Shown here: positions 43,776 to 53,815 of the stretch, in pieces
How the letters are laid out: each line of letters starts with the position of its first letter
How positions within the stretch are numbered: the stretch's first letter is position 1
Notes under the pieces: generated by a model
Seen by the model: the letters and a program-made list of their open reading frames with translations, nothing else
The model's database searches: none
What the model was told of the DNA's origin: nothing
Program-made: the position numbers and the translations under genes
Assembly: GCA_026014615.1 (NCBI GenBank)
Contig: JAOZHZ010000018.1
Coordinates: forward strand, 248,001 to 312,000
Reading direction: 5' to 3'
From: Candidatus Bathyarchaeota archaeon
GTDB taxonomy: Archaea > Thermoproteota > Bathyarchaeia > Bathyarchaeales > Bathycorpusculaceae
Length of the DNA stretch: 64,000 bases

Positions 43776-43877
43776 GGTGAAGGTGGCTCCTTGGGGTGGT
43801 TGTGAACAAGTGGGAGTGCTCTAAAAATAATAAGGCTAACGGTTAATAAACACTCAACCGGTAGAAGACAAACTGCA

Positions 43878-44186
43878 TCAGGCTTTATCGTACGCTTCTA
43901 AAGCAGCCGCCAAAGAAGTGTTTACACCTTTGAGTCCGACGACGGTGAGTGTTAAAAGGACCGTTTCTCGAATTTCCTCACGGCTTGCTCCCAGCTTCTT
44001 GGCGAAAGGTACATGCATCAACGCGGCGTCTTCGTCGTCTGTCACGATTTTCATAGCTATGTATAGGAGGTGTTTGGTTTTGGCGTCGAGAGCGGAAGGT
44101 TTAGCGATTGTCTCAATTAGTTTGTTGAAGGCGGAGGCGACTTCTGGAGATTCTTCTTGGAATATCTGGTAACCCGACTTACCCAT
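43878..44186 (-). CDS. Carboxymuconolactone decarboxylase-family (AhpD-like) protein lacking the CxxC pair
   Basis: The 102-aa product (from ATG 44186, or 108 aa from 44204) has the CMD fold: SPEVASAFNKLIETIAKPSALDAKTKHLLYIAMKIVTDDEDAALMHVPFAKKLGAS. In active alkylhydroperoxidases the segment before the HVP-like histidine carries a CxxC pair. Here it reads DDEDAALMH without cysteines, so thiol peroxidase chemistry is unlikely. Many archaeal CMD proteins are small and act in unknown pathways. The function is not predictable from this gene alone. Confidence 0.78.
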   Translation of the reverse strand: MGKSGYQIFQEESPEVASAFNKLIETIAKPSALDAKTKHLLYIAMKIVTDDEDAALMHVPFAKKLGASREEIRETVLLTLTVVGLKGVNTSLAAALEAYDKA

Positions 44187-44238
44187 ACAAAACACCAAAC
44201 ACACTTTGACAGGAAGCTCTAATTATATTTTCGCTTAG

Positions 44239-44916
44239 CTAACGCATTTTACCCGCATGTTCCACTTTGCGTCCACGCAACGGATACTTTCCAACCTCAA
44301 CCTGCAACTGAATAAGAATCGAGTACGCAAAGACCGCTATCCAGAACAAACTGGGCAGTAAAAGCATAACAGGAAGAGAAGACTCAAAGCCGCCGCTCGT
44401 CGAAAGAAGAGGAGCAAAGACTGCACCGAACGCGATAATTAGAACCCAGTTGTGGTTGTTGGGTTTGAAGAGCGTCTGAAAATCTCCTGTCTTGTACATG
44501 AGGATGGTTGTTATGGCGAACAAAGCAAGTTCAATGGAGACGCTCGCTAAGCTTGAAACCTCCAAGTTTACAACGCTGAACCAGCCTTGAGTTGCGGGCC
44601 AGAACAGTTCTGCACCTCCTGTGAATAGGTCACCTAAGATTGAATGCGAAAGTAAAACTGCATAGTAGGGGATTGCTTGCTTGCGGTAAATCAGAAAAAA
44701 AGGAATCATAAGCGCGGTTATGGTGATTATGGAGTGGGTGGGTCCTCTGTGCATAAAAAGCGACGGGTCTAGGTTTTGCAGAATTAGGTCTATGTCGGGC
44801 AGCACGGAAACCACAAGCAGCAGGGGCAAGTTTATTTTTACGTTGAAAAGTTTTGAAGCACCCTTCCCAACCAAGTATCCTAACGCAAAGTGACCTATAG
44901 CATACATGGAGTTCAC
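44239..44916 (-). CDS. DUF457-type membrane metal-dependent hydrolase
   Basis: The 225-aa product has about seven membrane helices and the DUF457 motif LPDIDLIL followed by HRGPTHSIITITAL; the conserved Asp and His residues bind a metal. Bacterial relatives include YdjM, an SOS-linked membrane protein, but the chemistry is unproven. It starts at ATG 44916. It shares no operon with its neighbours. Confidence 0.8.
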   Translation of the reverse strand: MNSMYAIGHFALGYLVGKGASKLFNVKINLPLLLVVSVLPDIDLILQNLDPSLFMHRGPTHSIITITALMIPFFLIYRKQAIPYYAVLLSHSILGDLFTGGAELFWPATQGWFSVVNLEVSSLASVSIELALFAITTILMYKTGDFQTLFKPNNHNWVLIIAFGAVFAPLLSTSGGFESSLPVMLLLPSLFWIAVFAYSILIQLQVEVGKYPLRGRKVEHAGKMR

Positions 44917-45104
44917 GCGTAAATTATATCGTCAATGTGAATTCAGGTAATTAAATCAACCCAAACAGTCGAAGCAAAAGGTTCAGGGCAGGCTGATAAG
45001 AGGCAGGCATCGCTTGCTGTTAATGGCTCTTAATGAGAGCCAACAATATTTTTAAGTTTCCTTCCAATTCCCCATATTAAACGTGTATTTGGGGATAAAA
45101 GAGG

Positions 45105-45422
45105 ATGGTTTACTGTATCAAATGTGGGGCGCCCATAAAAGAAGGCGACAAGTATTGTCCAATGTGTGGCTCACCAACTACGAAGGTCACCCGCGAAGAG
45201 TTCACGGTTTCAGGCAGCGACGTTGTTGACCGAGTTAAGGAACTTTTACATGAAGGAAATGTAACGCGGGTTATCGTAAAGGACGAAAAAGACGGCACTT
45301 TGCTAGAGATTCCAGCGACAGTGGGCGTCATCGGCGTGGTTATTGCACCTTGGCTTGCGGCGTTGGGGGTTATTGCTGCTTTGGCTACAAAATGCAGGAT
45401 AGTTGTAGAAAGAAGGGAGTAA
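45105..45422 (+). CDS. Zinc-ribbon plus DUF4342 protein
   Basis: The 105-aa product begins with a zinc ribbon (CIKCG...CPMCG, residues 4-21). It ends with a DUF4342 domain whose phrases VKELLHEGNVTRVIVKDEKDG and IPATVGVIGVVIAPWLAALGVIAALA are typical. The hydrophobic stretch (about 70-95) may be a membrane hairpin. The domain is common in archaea; its role is unknown. It starts at ATG 45105 with an upstream GAGGATGG purine run, and converges on the small membrane gene at 45428. Confidence 0.82.
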   Translation: MVYCIKCGAPIKEGDKYCPMCGSPTTKVTREEFTVSGSDVVDRVKELLHEGNVTRVIVKDEKDGTLLEIPATVGVIGVVIAPWLAALGVIAALATKCRIVVERRE

Positions 45423-45427
45423 CGCGG

Positions 45428-45625
45428 CTAGTCTGGTGGTCTGACAATCATCAGGAAGGCACCGCTGACTAGAATCCCGATGCCGATGAAGATGAAGACC
45501 CCGGAGAATACGCTAAGGACGCTGCTTGTTGTCGTGAAGTAAAACACTAAGATGCTCAGAATTATCAGAAGTATACCAATTGCTTTTTCGGCTAACATCG
45601 CCCAGAAGGAATCTGCGTCGTTCAT
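45428..45625 (-). CDS. Small two-helix membrane protein
   Basis: The 65-aa product has two hydrophobic helices (about residues 8-29 and 36-60) with a short Ser/Thr turn and a polar tail (VRPPD). It resembles short membrane stubs often found beside DUF4342 proteins in archaea, but I recognise no family by name. It converges on the DUF4342 gene with 5 bases between stops, so the two could share a terminator. Confidence 0.6.
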   Translation of the reverse strand: MNDADSFWAMLAEKAIGILLIILSILVFYFTTTSSVLSVFSGVFIFIGIGILVSGAFLMIVRPPD

Positions 45626-45806
45626 ATCAGTCCATCCTTATGTGCTGTTGCATGCTAATTCACGACAGAGTATTTTAAATTTCCTAGCCCCGCGCTTCTT
45701 TGAAAAAAAAAGAAAGAGTGTAATTTGTGAAAAGCGCCGTTAGCGTAATATTCTTTAAAAACGAGGTGTTACTGCAAAGCAAAAGGAATGTTGGGAGATA
45801 TGAAAC

Positions 45807-46394
45807 ATGTCCCATAAAGGGGAAGCTTACCCTGCTTCAGAAGCCTTCCTTCTGGACAACCCCAGAAGAAGACAAAATTATCCACCATCCGAACTCATAG
45901 GTGAGCTTAACATCAGCCCAGACAATGTGGTGATGGATTTCGGATGCGGCCCCGGATACTACACCATCGAAATCGCAAAAAAAGCCAAAACCACATTCGC
46001 CGTTGACATCTCACCCGAGATGCTTGAGAAAGCCAAAGACAAAGCCGCCAAAAACGAAGTTTCCAATATTGAGTTTTTGCAGAGCGACGGCAAACACGTC
46101 CAGCTTTCAGACGCTTCGGTGGATTTGATTCTTTTGGTCACGGTTTACCATGAGGTTGGAGAAAACGATGTTGTCTTAGCAGAGTTCAGTAGAATTCTAA
46201 AGCCCAGTGGAAGGTTGGTAATTGTGGAGGTTATCAAGAAGGACATCTTTCAGGGAGCACCAGTGCAAAACCCCGAGAAGCTGCAAACGGAAATCGAAGC
46301 CTCATCATTTAAGCTTGAACAGATGCAGCCCTACAAAAACTACGGCATACTATTCTTCAAAAAAGCAGTTGGCACACACAAGCGGTCACTTTAA
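45807..46394 (+). CDS. Class I SAM-dependent methyltransferase
   Basis: The 195-aa product has motif I DFGCGPGYYTIEIA (residues about 44-57), the acidic end of strand two in FAVDISPEM, motif IV-like LILLVTVYHEVG, and the ILKPSGRLVIVE strand. This is the Methyltransf_11/UbiE-like class. It is translated from ATG 45807 behind GGGAGA. The N-terminal SHKGEAYPASEAFLLDNPRRRQN is typical of a lid. No neighbouring gene points to a substrate. Confidence 0.88.
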   Translation: MSHKGEAYPASEAFLLDNPRRRQNYPPSELIGELNISPDNVVMDFGCGPGYYTIEIAKKAKTTFAVDISPEMLEKAKDKAAKNEVSNIEFLQSDGKHVQLSDASVDLILLVTVYHEVGENDVVLAEFSRILKPSGRLVIVEVIKKDIFQGAPVQNPEKLQTEIEASSFKLEQMQPYKNYGILFFKKAVGTHKRSL

Positions 46395-46460
46395 GCTCTC
46401 TGTATGGGGAATAAACCTTTTTTGTAAAAGTATAAACCCCTGAGAACTATATGATTAACG

Positions 46461-48632
46461 ATGGCTTTGGATAAAAAACGTGGATTTACAGTGGTTGCGG
46501 CTTTATTGCTTTTGTTGTCAGCAACCGCTGGGCTGGCTCAGGTTGATTTTGGGAACGCTGAGTATGTTCCTTGGGTGTGGCATAACTCAAGAGTCACCAT
46601 CCTAAGCAACGGAACCATAACACCTTCAAACACTAACATCCAACGCCAAGACAACATTTACACTTTAAAAGGAGATTTATACGTGGGCATCGCCATCCTG
46701 AAAAACGACACCGTTTTCGAAGGAAACGGTTTTCGCATTTTTGGACCCACCTACGGAACAGGTATTCTGCTCCAAAACGTCACCAACGTAACGGTACAGA
46801 ACGTGCATCTACAGTATTTTAAAAACGGCATTTACCTTGACCACGCAAACGACAGCACCATCAAAGAAAACAAGTTCACAAACTGCGGCATAGTAGTTTC
46901 TCAGAACTCCACCAACAACCTTATCGTGGAAAACACGGTTGCCCGAGAAATATTGGTGGAGTATTGCCAAAACAACGTAGTCACCAAGAATAAAGTAAGC
47001 AGCATCACCACCTTCTGGGCAGGCAACATCTCAATTTTGGACAACACCGTCTCCGACTCAAAATGTTCCGATAAACCGTTAAACGGTGGCAACTATACGG
47101 AAGGCATTTACATCGACAACAGTGAAAACTGTGTCATATCGGGCAACGTGGTGGAACGCAAAAACGTTGGCATAGACATCTGGCAGAGCCTCAACCTTAC
47201 CTTGAAAGAAAACACGTTACGAAATAATCAGGTCGGGTTTAAGTTGTGGGGCGCTGACCTACAGCACAACCTACACCTCATAGACTCCTCCAACACTGTA
47301 AACGGCAAACCCGCATATTTTTTGGTGAACACAACGGGTTATCGATTTCCAGATAACGCGGGCTGGGTAGCTGCCGTCAACAGCAGAAACTTAACTGTCC
47401 AGAACTGGGTTTCGACGCCCAACTGGGACGGCGTTCTTTTTGTGGAGTCACAGGACATCCAAATTGCCAACTGCAATTTGACAGCTAACGTTAACGCCAT
47501 TCGCCTTCAGAACGTTTCGAATTGCGTTGTAAATCAAAACATTATGCAAGGTAACTATTACGCTGGTTTGTACTTTGAAGGCACCACCGACAGCGTGATA
47601 ACTGAAAACAGAGTCATAAACAACTACTGCTTCTTTGACGTGTGGCATAACTCCACGGGCAACACGTTCTTGCAGAACGACTTTGTGGGCAACTGGACAG
47701 GCCCCTTAGGTAAAGAGTCGAGTAACCAGTGGGACAACGGTGAGCAAGGCAACTACTGGGGCACCTTCACAGGAGTTGACCGCGACCACAACAGCATAAG
47801 CGACACCGCCTACTTCATCAACTCTGCCTCGGGGGAAGCTGACAGGTACCCCTTGATGGCGCCGATAAATCAAATGGCGTCCCAACAGCAAACCCAAAAC
47901 GGCGACCTGCTGCTCTCCATGCCCGAAGAATACCTCAACTACACCGTGACATACATTGACGGCGCGGCTTGGGTGAAAATCGACGGAGAATATCCTATGC
48001 ATTTAACCTCGTTACCGACTGATTCGTTGCCTATGCTGTACCCTACGCCACCCGAAACGGTTAACATGCACATTAAACTTGACGGCGTTGAGCAGTCATG
48101 GAGTAACTACAGTGAAATTGATCCTTCAGCATTGCATTACACGGACATTGGCAGTTGGGAGATGGTTTACTGTACCATAAAGCCGTCGGCAAAGGATTTT
48201 CTTTTGGAGATTCACTACGAGCACCCCGTAGAAGCTATCAACGGCTCCTCCATTTTTCTTTACGACCTAAACATTAGCCCGTATCTTTCGGCTTCAAGCG
48301 CAATCTCCACGGCACACTTCAATGTGCAGTTGCCCCCCAACGAGACAGACCTCTACGTGTACACTACAGGGTTTGAGGGCAGATGGAGCCCAATCAACTA
48401 CACCAGCACCGACAGCCAACTAGGTAGAACCGTTACGTTTGACATCGTATCCGAATACGGCAAACCCCTGCTGGGCGACACAGTCTTCATATTGGGAGAT
48501 AATCCAATACCTGAATTAACTACGTGGGCGTTTGTTGCCTTACTTGCAGCCGCAACCACAACAATCTTAGTTTTGGGCGTGAAAAGCAAACGCCAACCCA
48601 TGCAAGGCAGCCTTCGCGACAGCAAAAATTAA
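46461..48632 (+). CDS. Large secreted beta-helix (NosD-like) surface protein
   Basis: The 723-aa product has an N-terminal signal or anchor helix, then about 400 residues of right-handed beta-helix repeats (many NNxI-type turns such as NCVISGNVVERKNVGI) and a beta-sandwich region. The tail IPELTTWAFVALLAAATTTILVLG with a basic end is a likely surface-anchoring signal like that at 28145. The two secreted beta-helix proteins share architecture but not close sequence. Such proteins bind polysaccharides or metals. It is transcribed alone. Confidence 0.8.
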   Translation: MALDKKRGFTVVAALLLLLSATAGLAQVDFGNAEYVPWVWHNSRVTILSNGTITPSNTNIQRQDNIYTLKGDLYVGIAILKNDTVFEGNGFRIFGPTYGTGILLQNVTNVTVQNVHLQYFKNGIYLDHANDSTIKENKFTNCGIVVSQNSTNNLIVENTVAREILVEYCQNNVVTKNKVSSITTFWAGNISILDNTVSDSKCSDKPLNGGNYTEGIYIDNSENCVISGNVVERKNVGIDIWQSLNLTLKENTLRNNQVGFKLWGADLQHNLHLIDSSNTVNGKPAYFLVNTTGYRFPDNAGWVAAVNSRNLTVQNWVSTPNWDGVLFVESQDIQIANCNLTANVNAIRLQNVSNCVVNQNIMQGNYYAGLYFEGTTDSVITENRVINNYCFFDVWHNSTGNTFLQNDFVGNWTGPLGKESSNQWDNGEQGNYWGTFTGVDRDHNSISDTAYFINSASGEADRYPLMAPINQMASQQQTQNGDLLLSMPEEYLNYTVTYIDGAAWVKIDGEYPMHLTSLPTDSLPMLYPTPPETVNMHIKLDGVEQSWSNYSEIDPSALHYTDIGSWEMVYCTIKPSAKDFLLEIHYEHPVEAINGSSIFLYDLNISPYLSASSAISTAHFNVQLPPNETDLYVYTTGFEGRWSPINYTSTDSQLGRTVTFDIVSEYGKPLLGDTVFILGDNPIPELTTWAFVALLAAATTTILVLGVKSKRQPMQGSLRDSKN

Positions 48633-49013
48633 ATACAAAAAGCGTTAATACAGCATTCACGGGAAAGGAGAAAAGTCCCTTAACTTGTGCCCTTCGGCTG
48701 AATTTCATAAGCTTTTTGGAGTCGCGAGTTTAAGGAGAATTTTAGGGTTTAACGAGCCTTTACGGTAAACAAAAGCGAACGCAATCGGATTCGGTTTCCG
48801 ATTAGCGTGTTGGTTTTGCGGGTTCCAAGTTTGCCTTGCGTTTGCGGTAGGTTGGAACTTCAAACTCAAACAGCGGCGTTTTCTTCATGCCTTATCGCCC
48901 TTAACGCTTCCGCAGATTCGTAATTAAAGCGTTTTCACCATAGAAACTATAGACTATATAGAAAAAACCCTTTTAACCGCCAAGCCGATAGTCCAAAGAA
49001 GAAGCGGAAAAGC
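48633..49013. other. Intergenic stretch with a strong hairpin
   Basis: No gene is visible in 381 bases. Around 48780-48807 the sequence folds into CGCAATCGGA / TCCGATT(A)GCG, a 10-bp stem with one bulge and a TTCGGTT loop. No T-tract follows. A second purine-rich region near 49000 includes AGAAGAAGCGG upstream of the next gene. Confidence 0.5.
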
Positions 49014-49643
49014 ATGGACAAAGACAACAAACCTGTAGCGGTCTACTGGCTAAACAACAGCGTATACCTAAACATTACTAACCAGTGCTCCAACAACTGC
49101 TGGTTCTGCTTCCGCAACTACAAATCGGGTGTAGGCGGTTTTAACCTAAAACTCACCCAAGAACCCACGTTGGCTGAAGTCACCGAGGAACTCGAAAAAA
49201 CGCTGCCTGCACGGCACTGGTCTGAAGTTGTTTTCTGCGGATTTGGTGAACCCACCTCAAGACTCGACTTTCTACTGGAAACGGCAAGGTGGATAAAAAA
49301 GCATTTCCTCGCAGCCCCAATTAGGCTGGACACGAACGGGCACGGCTACGCGCTTAACAAAGGCAGAAACGTAGCTGAGGAACTGAAGGCTGCGGGGGTA
49401 CGTAGCACTAGCGTCAGCTTAAACGGAGAAAACGAAAAAACCTACAACGAACACTGCCGCCCAAACATCAGCGGCGCCTACCAAGCCACGCTGGAGTTTA
49501 TCCGAAAAGCCAAAGCAGCGGGGCTGGAAGTTGAAGTTTCAGCCGTGAGGATTCCTGAAGCGGACATGCCCAAAATCAGGGCAATCGTCGACGAATTGGG
49601 CGTTCCCTTTCGAGTCAGAGATTACATCCCCTGCTTCTGGTAG
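49014..49643 (+). CDS. Radical SAM protein of the TatD-linked type
   Basis: The 209-aa product has NQCSNNCWFC (Cys25, 29, 32), the GFGEP motif for SAM binding, and the phrase PIRLDTNGHGYALNKGRN. This matches the short radical SAM family often encoded beside TatD nucleases. The start ATG is preceded by AGAAGCGG. TatD itself is not in this window, and the protein's reaction is unknown. The length matches this small family. Confidence 0.78.
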   Translation: MDKDNKPVAVYWLNNSVYLNITNQCSNNCWFCFRNYKSGVGGFNLKLTQEPTLAEVTEELEKTLPARHWSEVVFCGFGEPTSRLDFLLETARWIKKHFLAAPIRLDTNGHGYALNKGRNVAEELKAAGVRSTSVSLNGENEKTYNEHCRPNISGAYQATLEFIRKAKAAGLEVEVSAVRIPEADMPKIRAIVDELGVPFRVRDYIPCFW

Positions 49644-49841
49644 ACAGCACCGTCGCCGTGTGGTGTGGTTGTGTTGATACAGTCACATAACATCATATTT
49701 TTTTGCATCCTAAATTGCTTCAACTGTCCTGAAGCCATCGGAGTTGGGTGGGTAAAGCGTTAACCAACACGGAGCAAAGTGTCTGGTTCCAGCATAATTT
49801 TCGGCTTCGCGCACCGTTAACGCTTAAACCCCAGCTAAACC

Positions 49842-50603
49842 TTAACCAAAAAAGGAACCTTTAGGCGGTTTTGTTTGAGGCTGCAACGTGGCGGACAGGT
49901 TCTTGCGGCTGTTTTTTGGGTTCAGAAGTTCCTCGACCAGCTTGTATTGGCGCTGGTAGATGTGGCAGTTTTTGCTATGAAAAACCAGCTTACCCGTCTC
50001 CAAAGCGAGCCCCCCACGGCTGTTAATCTCCGACACAAACGCCTCATTGAAAAGCTGCAGTCCCGCGATGTTGGCAGGTAACCCAGCGTAAGCGTCCCAA
50101 CTGCGGAAGTAACAGGTCAAATGCATTTTGCCTTCAAGGATTTCGGTGTCAATTAGGCTCAGGCAGGGGGGCTCGGACTTTTTGTTGTGTTCGTCAAATT
50201 TTTTAATGTCCTCGGGTAGACGAATGACCATGGTTACTTGTCGGTCGCGTTGTTCCTCCACGTATCGGTTGACGGCTTCTTCTATCTGGTTAATGGGGTG
50301 TCTGCTGTCGTTGTATGGGTTGTTGAGTCGGCTACCATACGTGTAGGTTTCATCCTGCTTCTCGCCACACCACAAGTACTCCAAAGCGTAGCCCTGCACA
50401 TACTTGAAATCACAAGGCGCCTTATCATTGACCAGCGGGCGGGTTTCAGGGTGAGCAATTTCGATGGATAAATTCAGCTTTTTAGTTTCCGTTTCTTCCG
50501 AACCAAAGCCTACTTTGAATACGTCGCCTTCGCTCCAAATATGGCTTAACGCCTTAAACCATGCGTCTGGGCAGTCAAACGCGGAAATTTTAACGTGCTT
50601 CAC
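49842..50603 (-). CDS. Thymidylate synthase, archaeal (ThyA-like) type
   Basis: The product has about 253 residues. It carries the archaeal thymidylate-synthase phrases TYGSRLNNPYN, PPCLSLIDTEILEGKMHLT (with the likely catalytic Cys in PPC) and CYFRSWDAYAGLPANIAGLQLFNEAF near the folate/dUMP site. The start is placed at GTG 50603 because AGGGGATG lies a few bases upstream; a longer frame continues leftwards as junk. The enzyme makes dTMP from dUMP. It lies downstream of the thermosome 2 gene on the same strand. Confidence 0.85.
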   Translation of the reverse strand: MKHVKISAFDCPDAWFKALSHIWSEGDVFKVGFGSEETETKKLNLSIEIAHPETRPLVNDKAPCDFKYVQGYALEYLWCGEKQDETYTYGSRLNNPYNDSRHPINQIEEAVNRYVEEQRDRQVTMVIRLPEDIKKFDEHNKKSEPPCLSLIDTEILEGKMHLTCYFRSWDAYAGLPANIAGLQLFNEAFVSEINSRGGLALETGKLVFHSKNCHIYQRQYKLVEELLNPKNSRKNLSATLQPQTKPPKGSFFG

Positions 50604-50728
50604 ACGACATCCCCTCAGAACTTTGACAGAAACTATCTTGGGCACTACCGAGATATAAAACTGGTGCAGAACCACGCACAAAGAAGTTTTACGCACAAAA
50701 ACAAAGAAAGAAAAGAAGTTGAGGGTGC

Positions 50729-52402
50729 TTAGTAGGGCATTCCGCCCATACCAGGCATGCCACCCATACCGCCCATGCCTCCCATTCCGCCGGGGGGCAT
50801 TGGTGGGGCGCCGCCGCCTGTGCCTTTGATGCTGATTAGGTCGTCGATTTTCAGGATCATGTTTGTGGCTTCTGTGGCTGATTTGACGACTTGCTGCTTT
50901 ACGCGCAGGGGTTCCAGAATCAGCAGGCTGCACATGTCAACGATTTTGCCTGTAGCGACGTCGATGCCGAAGGTTTTGCCGTCTGCCGCCTCATGTTTGG
51001 CTCTTAGGGCAACCATAATGTCTATGGGGTCTAAGCCTGCGTTCTCAGCCAGCGTCAACGGAATCGCCTCGACTGCTTCAGCGAAGGCTTCAACTGCTAG
51101 TTGCTCTCGTCCGCCGACTTTGACGGCGAAGGCACGCAGATTCTTGGCGAGTTCAGCTTCGGGTGCGCCGCCGCCTGCAACGATTTTGTCGTCTTCCACA
51201 ACGTTGCGGATGACGCAGAGTGCGTCGTGTAGACTGCGTTCGGCTTCGTCTATGACGTGGTCGGTTCCGCCGCGGATGACGACTGTTACGGCTTTGGGGT
51301 TCTTGCAGTCGCGGATGTAGATGAGTTTGTCATCGCCGATTTTGACTTCTTCAACCTTCTTGGCTTTGCCCAAAACGTCTGCGTTTAGGTCTTTGATGTT
51401 TGAGAGGATTTTTCCTCCTGTAGCGCGGGCAAGCTTCTCCATGTCGCTGCTGCTTATGCTTTTAACGGCTAAAACGCCTGCCTTAGCCAAAAAGTGCAAT
51501 GCCATGTCGTCGATGCCTTTCTCGCATAAAACCACGTTGGCGCCTGCCTTGACAACAGTTTCAGTCATGCCTTTGAGCATGCGTTCTTCTTCGTCAAGGA
51601 AAAGTTTCATCTGGTCAGGGCTTTCAATGTTGATTTTTGCGTCGAACTCTGTCTTTTCGATTTCCAGCTTAGCGTTGAGCAAAGCGATTTTTGCGTTGTC
51701 GACAACTCTGGGCATTTGAGGGTTAGCAACTTCTTTGTCAATAACCATACCTTTGACGAGTTCGGTTTCTTCTAGGCTTTTGCCGTGTTTCTTAACGACT
51801 TTGATAAGGTCAATATCAACGGTCAAACTGCCGTCGGTTTTCTCAGAAACCTGTTTAACCGCGTCAACTGCGATTTTAGCAAAAAGGTCTTGGGCGTTGG
51901 CGATGCCTTTGCTTGACAGAGTTGTCAGAGCAACTTCCTGCAGGGTTTTGGCGTCTTCAAATTTAACGGGCACACCAAGTTTGTCAAGAATTTCTTGGGC
52001 TTTCTCGCTGGCTTTCTTAAAACCTTCGATGATAACTGTTGGATGCACATTCTTATCCAACAAGCCTTCTGCTTTAGCCAACAGTTCCCCAGCTAAAACC
52101 ACTGCTGTTGTTGTTCCGTCACCGACCTCGTTGTCCTGTGCTTTGGCAACTTCCACCAGCATCTTCGCGGCGGGGTGCTGAACATCCAGCTCCTTCATGA
52201 TGGTTGCGCCGTCGTTAGTTATGGCAACATCGCCCATGCTGGTTACAAGCATCTTGTCCATACCACATGGACCAAGAGTACTTTTGACTGTTTCAGCCAC
52301 GATTTTTGCAGCCATTATGTTGTTTTTCTGAGCTTCGCGACCGGTTGACCTACCGGTGCCTTCTTTTAGTACTAGAACTGGAACATTTCCACCTTGAGAC
52401 AT
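50729..52402 (-). CDS. Thermosome (group II chaperonin) subunit 2
   Basis: The 557-aa subunit starts [19 protein letters not shown] and has [25 protein letters not shown], and a Gly/Met-rich C-terminus ([14 protein letters not shown]). It is clearly paralogous to the subunit at 36992-38641, which suggests hetero-oligomeric rings. A TATA-like AACTTATATTTAG lies near 52465-52475 on the minus strand, between GAGAA and TTCTC. The thymidylate synthase gene follows in the same direction. Confidence 0.95.
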   Translation of the reverse strand: MSQGGNVPVLVLKEGTGRSTGREAQKNNIMAAKIVAETVKSTLGPCGMDKMLVTSMGDVAITNDGATIMKELDVQHPAAKMLVEVAKAQDNEVGDGTTTAVVLAGELLAKAEGLLDKNVHPTVIIEGFKKASEKAQEILDKLGVPVKFEDAKTLQEVALTTLSSKGIANAQDLFAKIAVDAVKQVSEKTDGSLTVDIDLIKVVKKHGKSLEETELVKGMVIDKEVANPQMPRVVDNAKIALLNAKLEIEKTEFDAKINIESPDQMKLFLDEEERMLKGMTETVVKAGANVVLCEKGIDDMALHFLAKAGVLAVKSISSSDMEKLARATGGKILSNIKDLNADVLGKAKKVEEVKIGDDKLIYIRDCKNPKAVTVVIRGGTDHVIDEAERSLHDALCVIRNVVEDDKIVAGGGAPEAELAKNLRAFAVKVGGREQLAVEAFAEAVEAIPLTLAENAGLDPIDIMVALRAKHEAADGKTFGIDVATGKIVDMCSLLILEPLRVKQQVVKSATEATNMILKIDDLISIKGTGGGAPPMPPGGMGGMGGMGGMPGMGGMPY

Positions 52403-52586
52403 ATCATTTCACCAGTTTTTTCTATGTTTACAATTGTTAAATGCTAAACGGAACAATGAGAAGTCTAAATATAAGTTTTTCTCAGAAAGAAAAAGCAACA
52501 ATGGTAGGCTAGTAGGAAAAAGCGTTTAAAACCGCCAGTTTTCATGTTTTTCAGAGCGTAGGAAGTGAAAGCGTGGGCTTCAGAGT

Positions 52587-53660
52587 TTAACCTTGCACCA
52601 CGGCGGGTCGTATGATTTTGTACCCTGACGCTTTGCGCAGCCTATTCATAACTGCCAAGCCTAAGCCCTCTATAGATATGCTCTCTGAAAGAATCAGGTC
52701 TACGTTTTCGGCGTCGAATTCTCTTAGAAGCCTAAACAGGTTTGCGGCGATAGCGTCCACGTTACGGTGGCTCCCCATAGACTTCACTACATCCGCCTCG
52801 TAAGCCCAAGCTGTCTCGTCTGTGGCTAACACGCCAACCTGTTTGTCTTCAAACCAGCAGAGACTGATGAGCTCCTTTATTTTGCTCATAACAACTACGC
52901 TGGGACCTTCCACGAGCACAAGCGGCGTTTTAGGCGCATAATGCTTGTGTTTCATGCCAGGGGACCGCGCTTTCTCGGCTGGCAACTCCGCCAGCGACGT
53001 TATGAAGGGGTGTAACTGAACTTCGCCGACAACTTTGTTCAGTGCTTCAAGGGAGGTGCCTCCGGGACGTAGCAACATTGGGGGGTCTACGCTGACATCA
53101 AGCACTGTGGATTCTACGCCTATGCATGTGGGTCCACCGTCCAGTATGGCGTCTATACGCCCGTTTAAGTCATCAAAAACATGCTGAGCCGTGGTTGGGC
53201 TAGGTGCCCCCGCGAGGTTTGCGCTGGGCGCCGCAACAGGAACGCCGCTTTCTTTAATCAGTGCAAACGCGACTTTGTGGTTGGGCATACGCAACGCGAT
53301 TGTTTCTAAACCTGCCGTAGTGACCATAGGCACATCGGGGTAACGTTTGAAAACCAGAGTCAAAGGCCCAGGCCAAAACTGCTTCATCAAAAGCTCGGCT
53401 TTGGGCGTCACTTCTTGGGCAAGCTTGTAAACGCCTGATACATCAGCCACGTGGACGATGGGCGGGTTATCCAGTGGGCGGTTCTTGGCAGCAAACAAAG
53501 CTCGAACAGCGTCGGCGTTCAAGGCGTCGGCGCCTAACCCGTAAACGGTCTCTGTTGGAAACGCCACCAGTCCGCCTGCTTTGATGATGGCAGCAGCTTC
53601 CCCTATTGCCTCGGTTTGTGGCTCTTCGGGGTTAACTTGGAAGACTCTGGTTTGCTTCAT
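52587..53660 (-). CDS. sua5: Threonylcarbamoyl-AMP synthase (Sua5/YrdC)
   Basis: The 357-aa product (ATG 53660) has the YrdC core with AGGLVAFPTETVYGLGADAL and NRPLDNPPIVHV in the N-terminal 200 residues. A Sua5-type C-terminal domain follows (KTPLVLVEGPSVVVMSKIKELI onward), ending in NRLRKASGYKII. The enzyme makes threonylcarbamoyl-AMP, the donor for the t6A modification of ANN-decoding tRNAs. Its partners Kae1/Bud32 are elsewhere. Confidence 0.9.
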   Translation of the reverse strand: MKQTRVFQVNPEEPQTEAIGEAAAIIKAGGLVAFPTETVYGLGADALNADAVRALFAAKNRPLDNPPIVHVADVSGVYKLAQEVTPKAELLMKQFWPGPLTLVFKRYPDVPMVTTAGLETIALRMPNHKVAFALIKESGVPVAAPSANLAGAPSPTTAQHVFDDLNGRIDAILDGGPTCIGVESTVLDVSVDPPMLLRPGGTSLEALNKVVGEVQLHPFITSLAELPAEKARSPGMKHKHYAPKTPLVLVEGPSVVVMSKIKELISLCWFEDKQVGVLATDETAWAYEADVVKSMGSHRNVDAIAANLFRLLREFDAENVDLILSESISIEGLGLAVMNRLRKASGYKIIRPAVVQG

Positions 53661-53815
53661 ACCAAACGCCATGAAGAAATGGGTGTGCACGTTTTTAAAG
53701 TCTAAGGCGAACATTCAAGGTTCAAACTTTAAAACTACTCTAAAATAAACCGATGTGGAAGGGTGAACCCTGCAAACCAAATCTGGCACTTCACCTATCG
53801 GAACTCAACTGTTTT

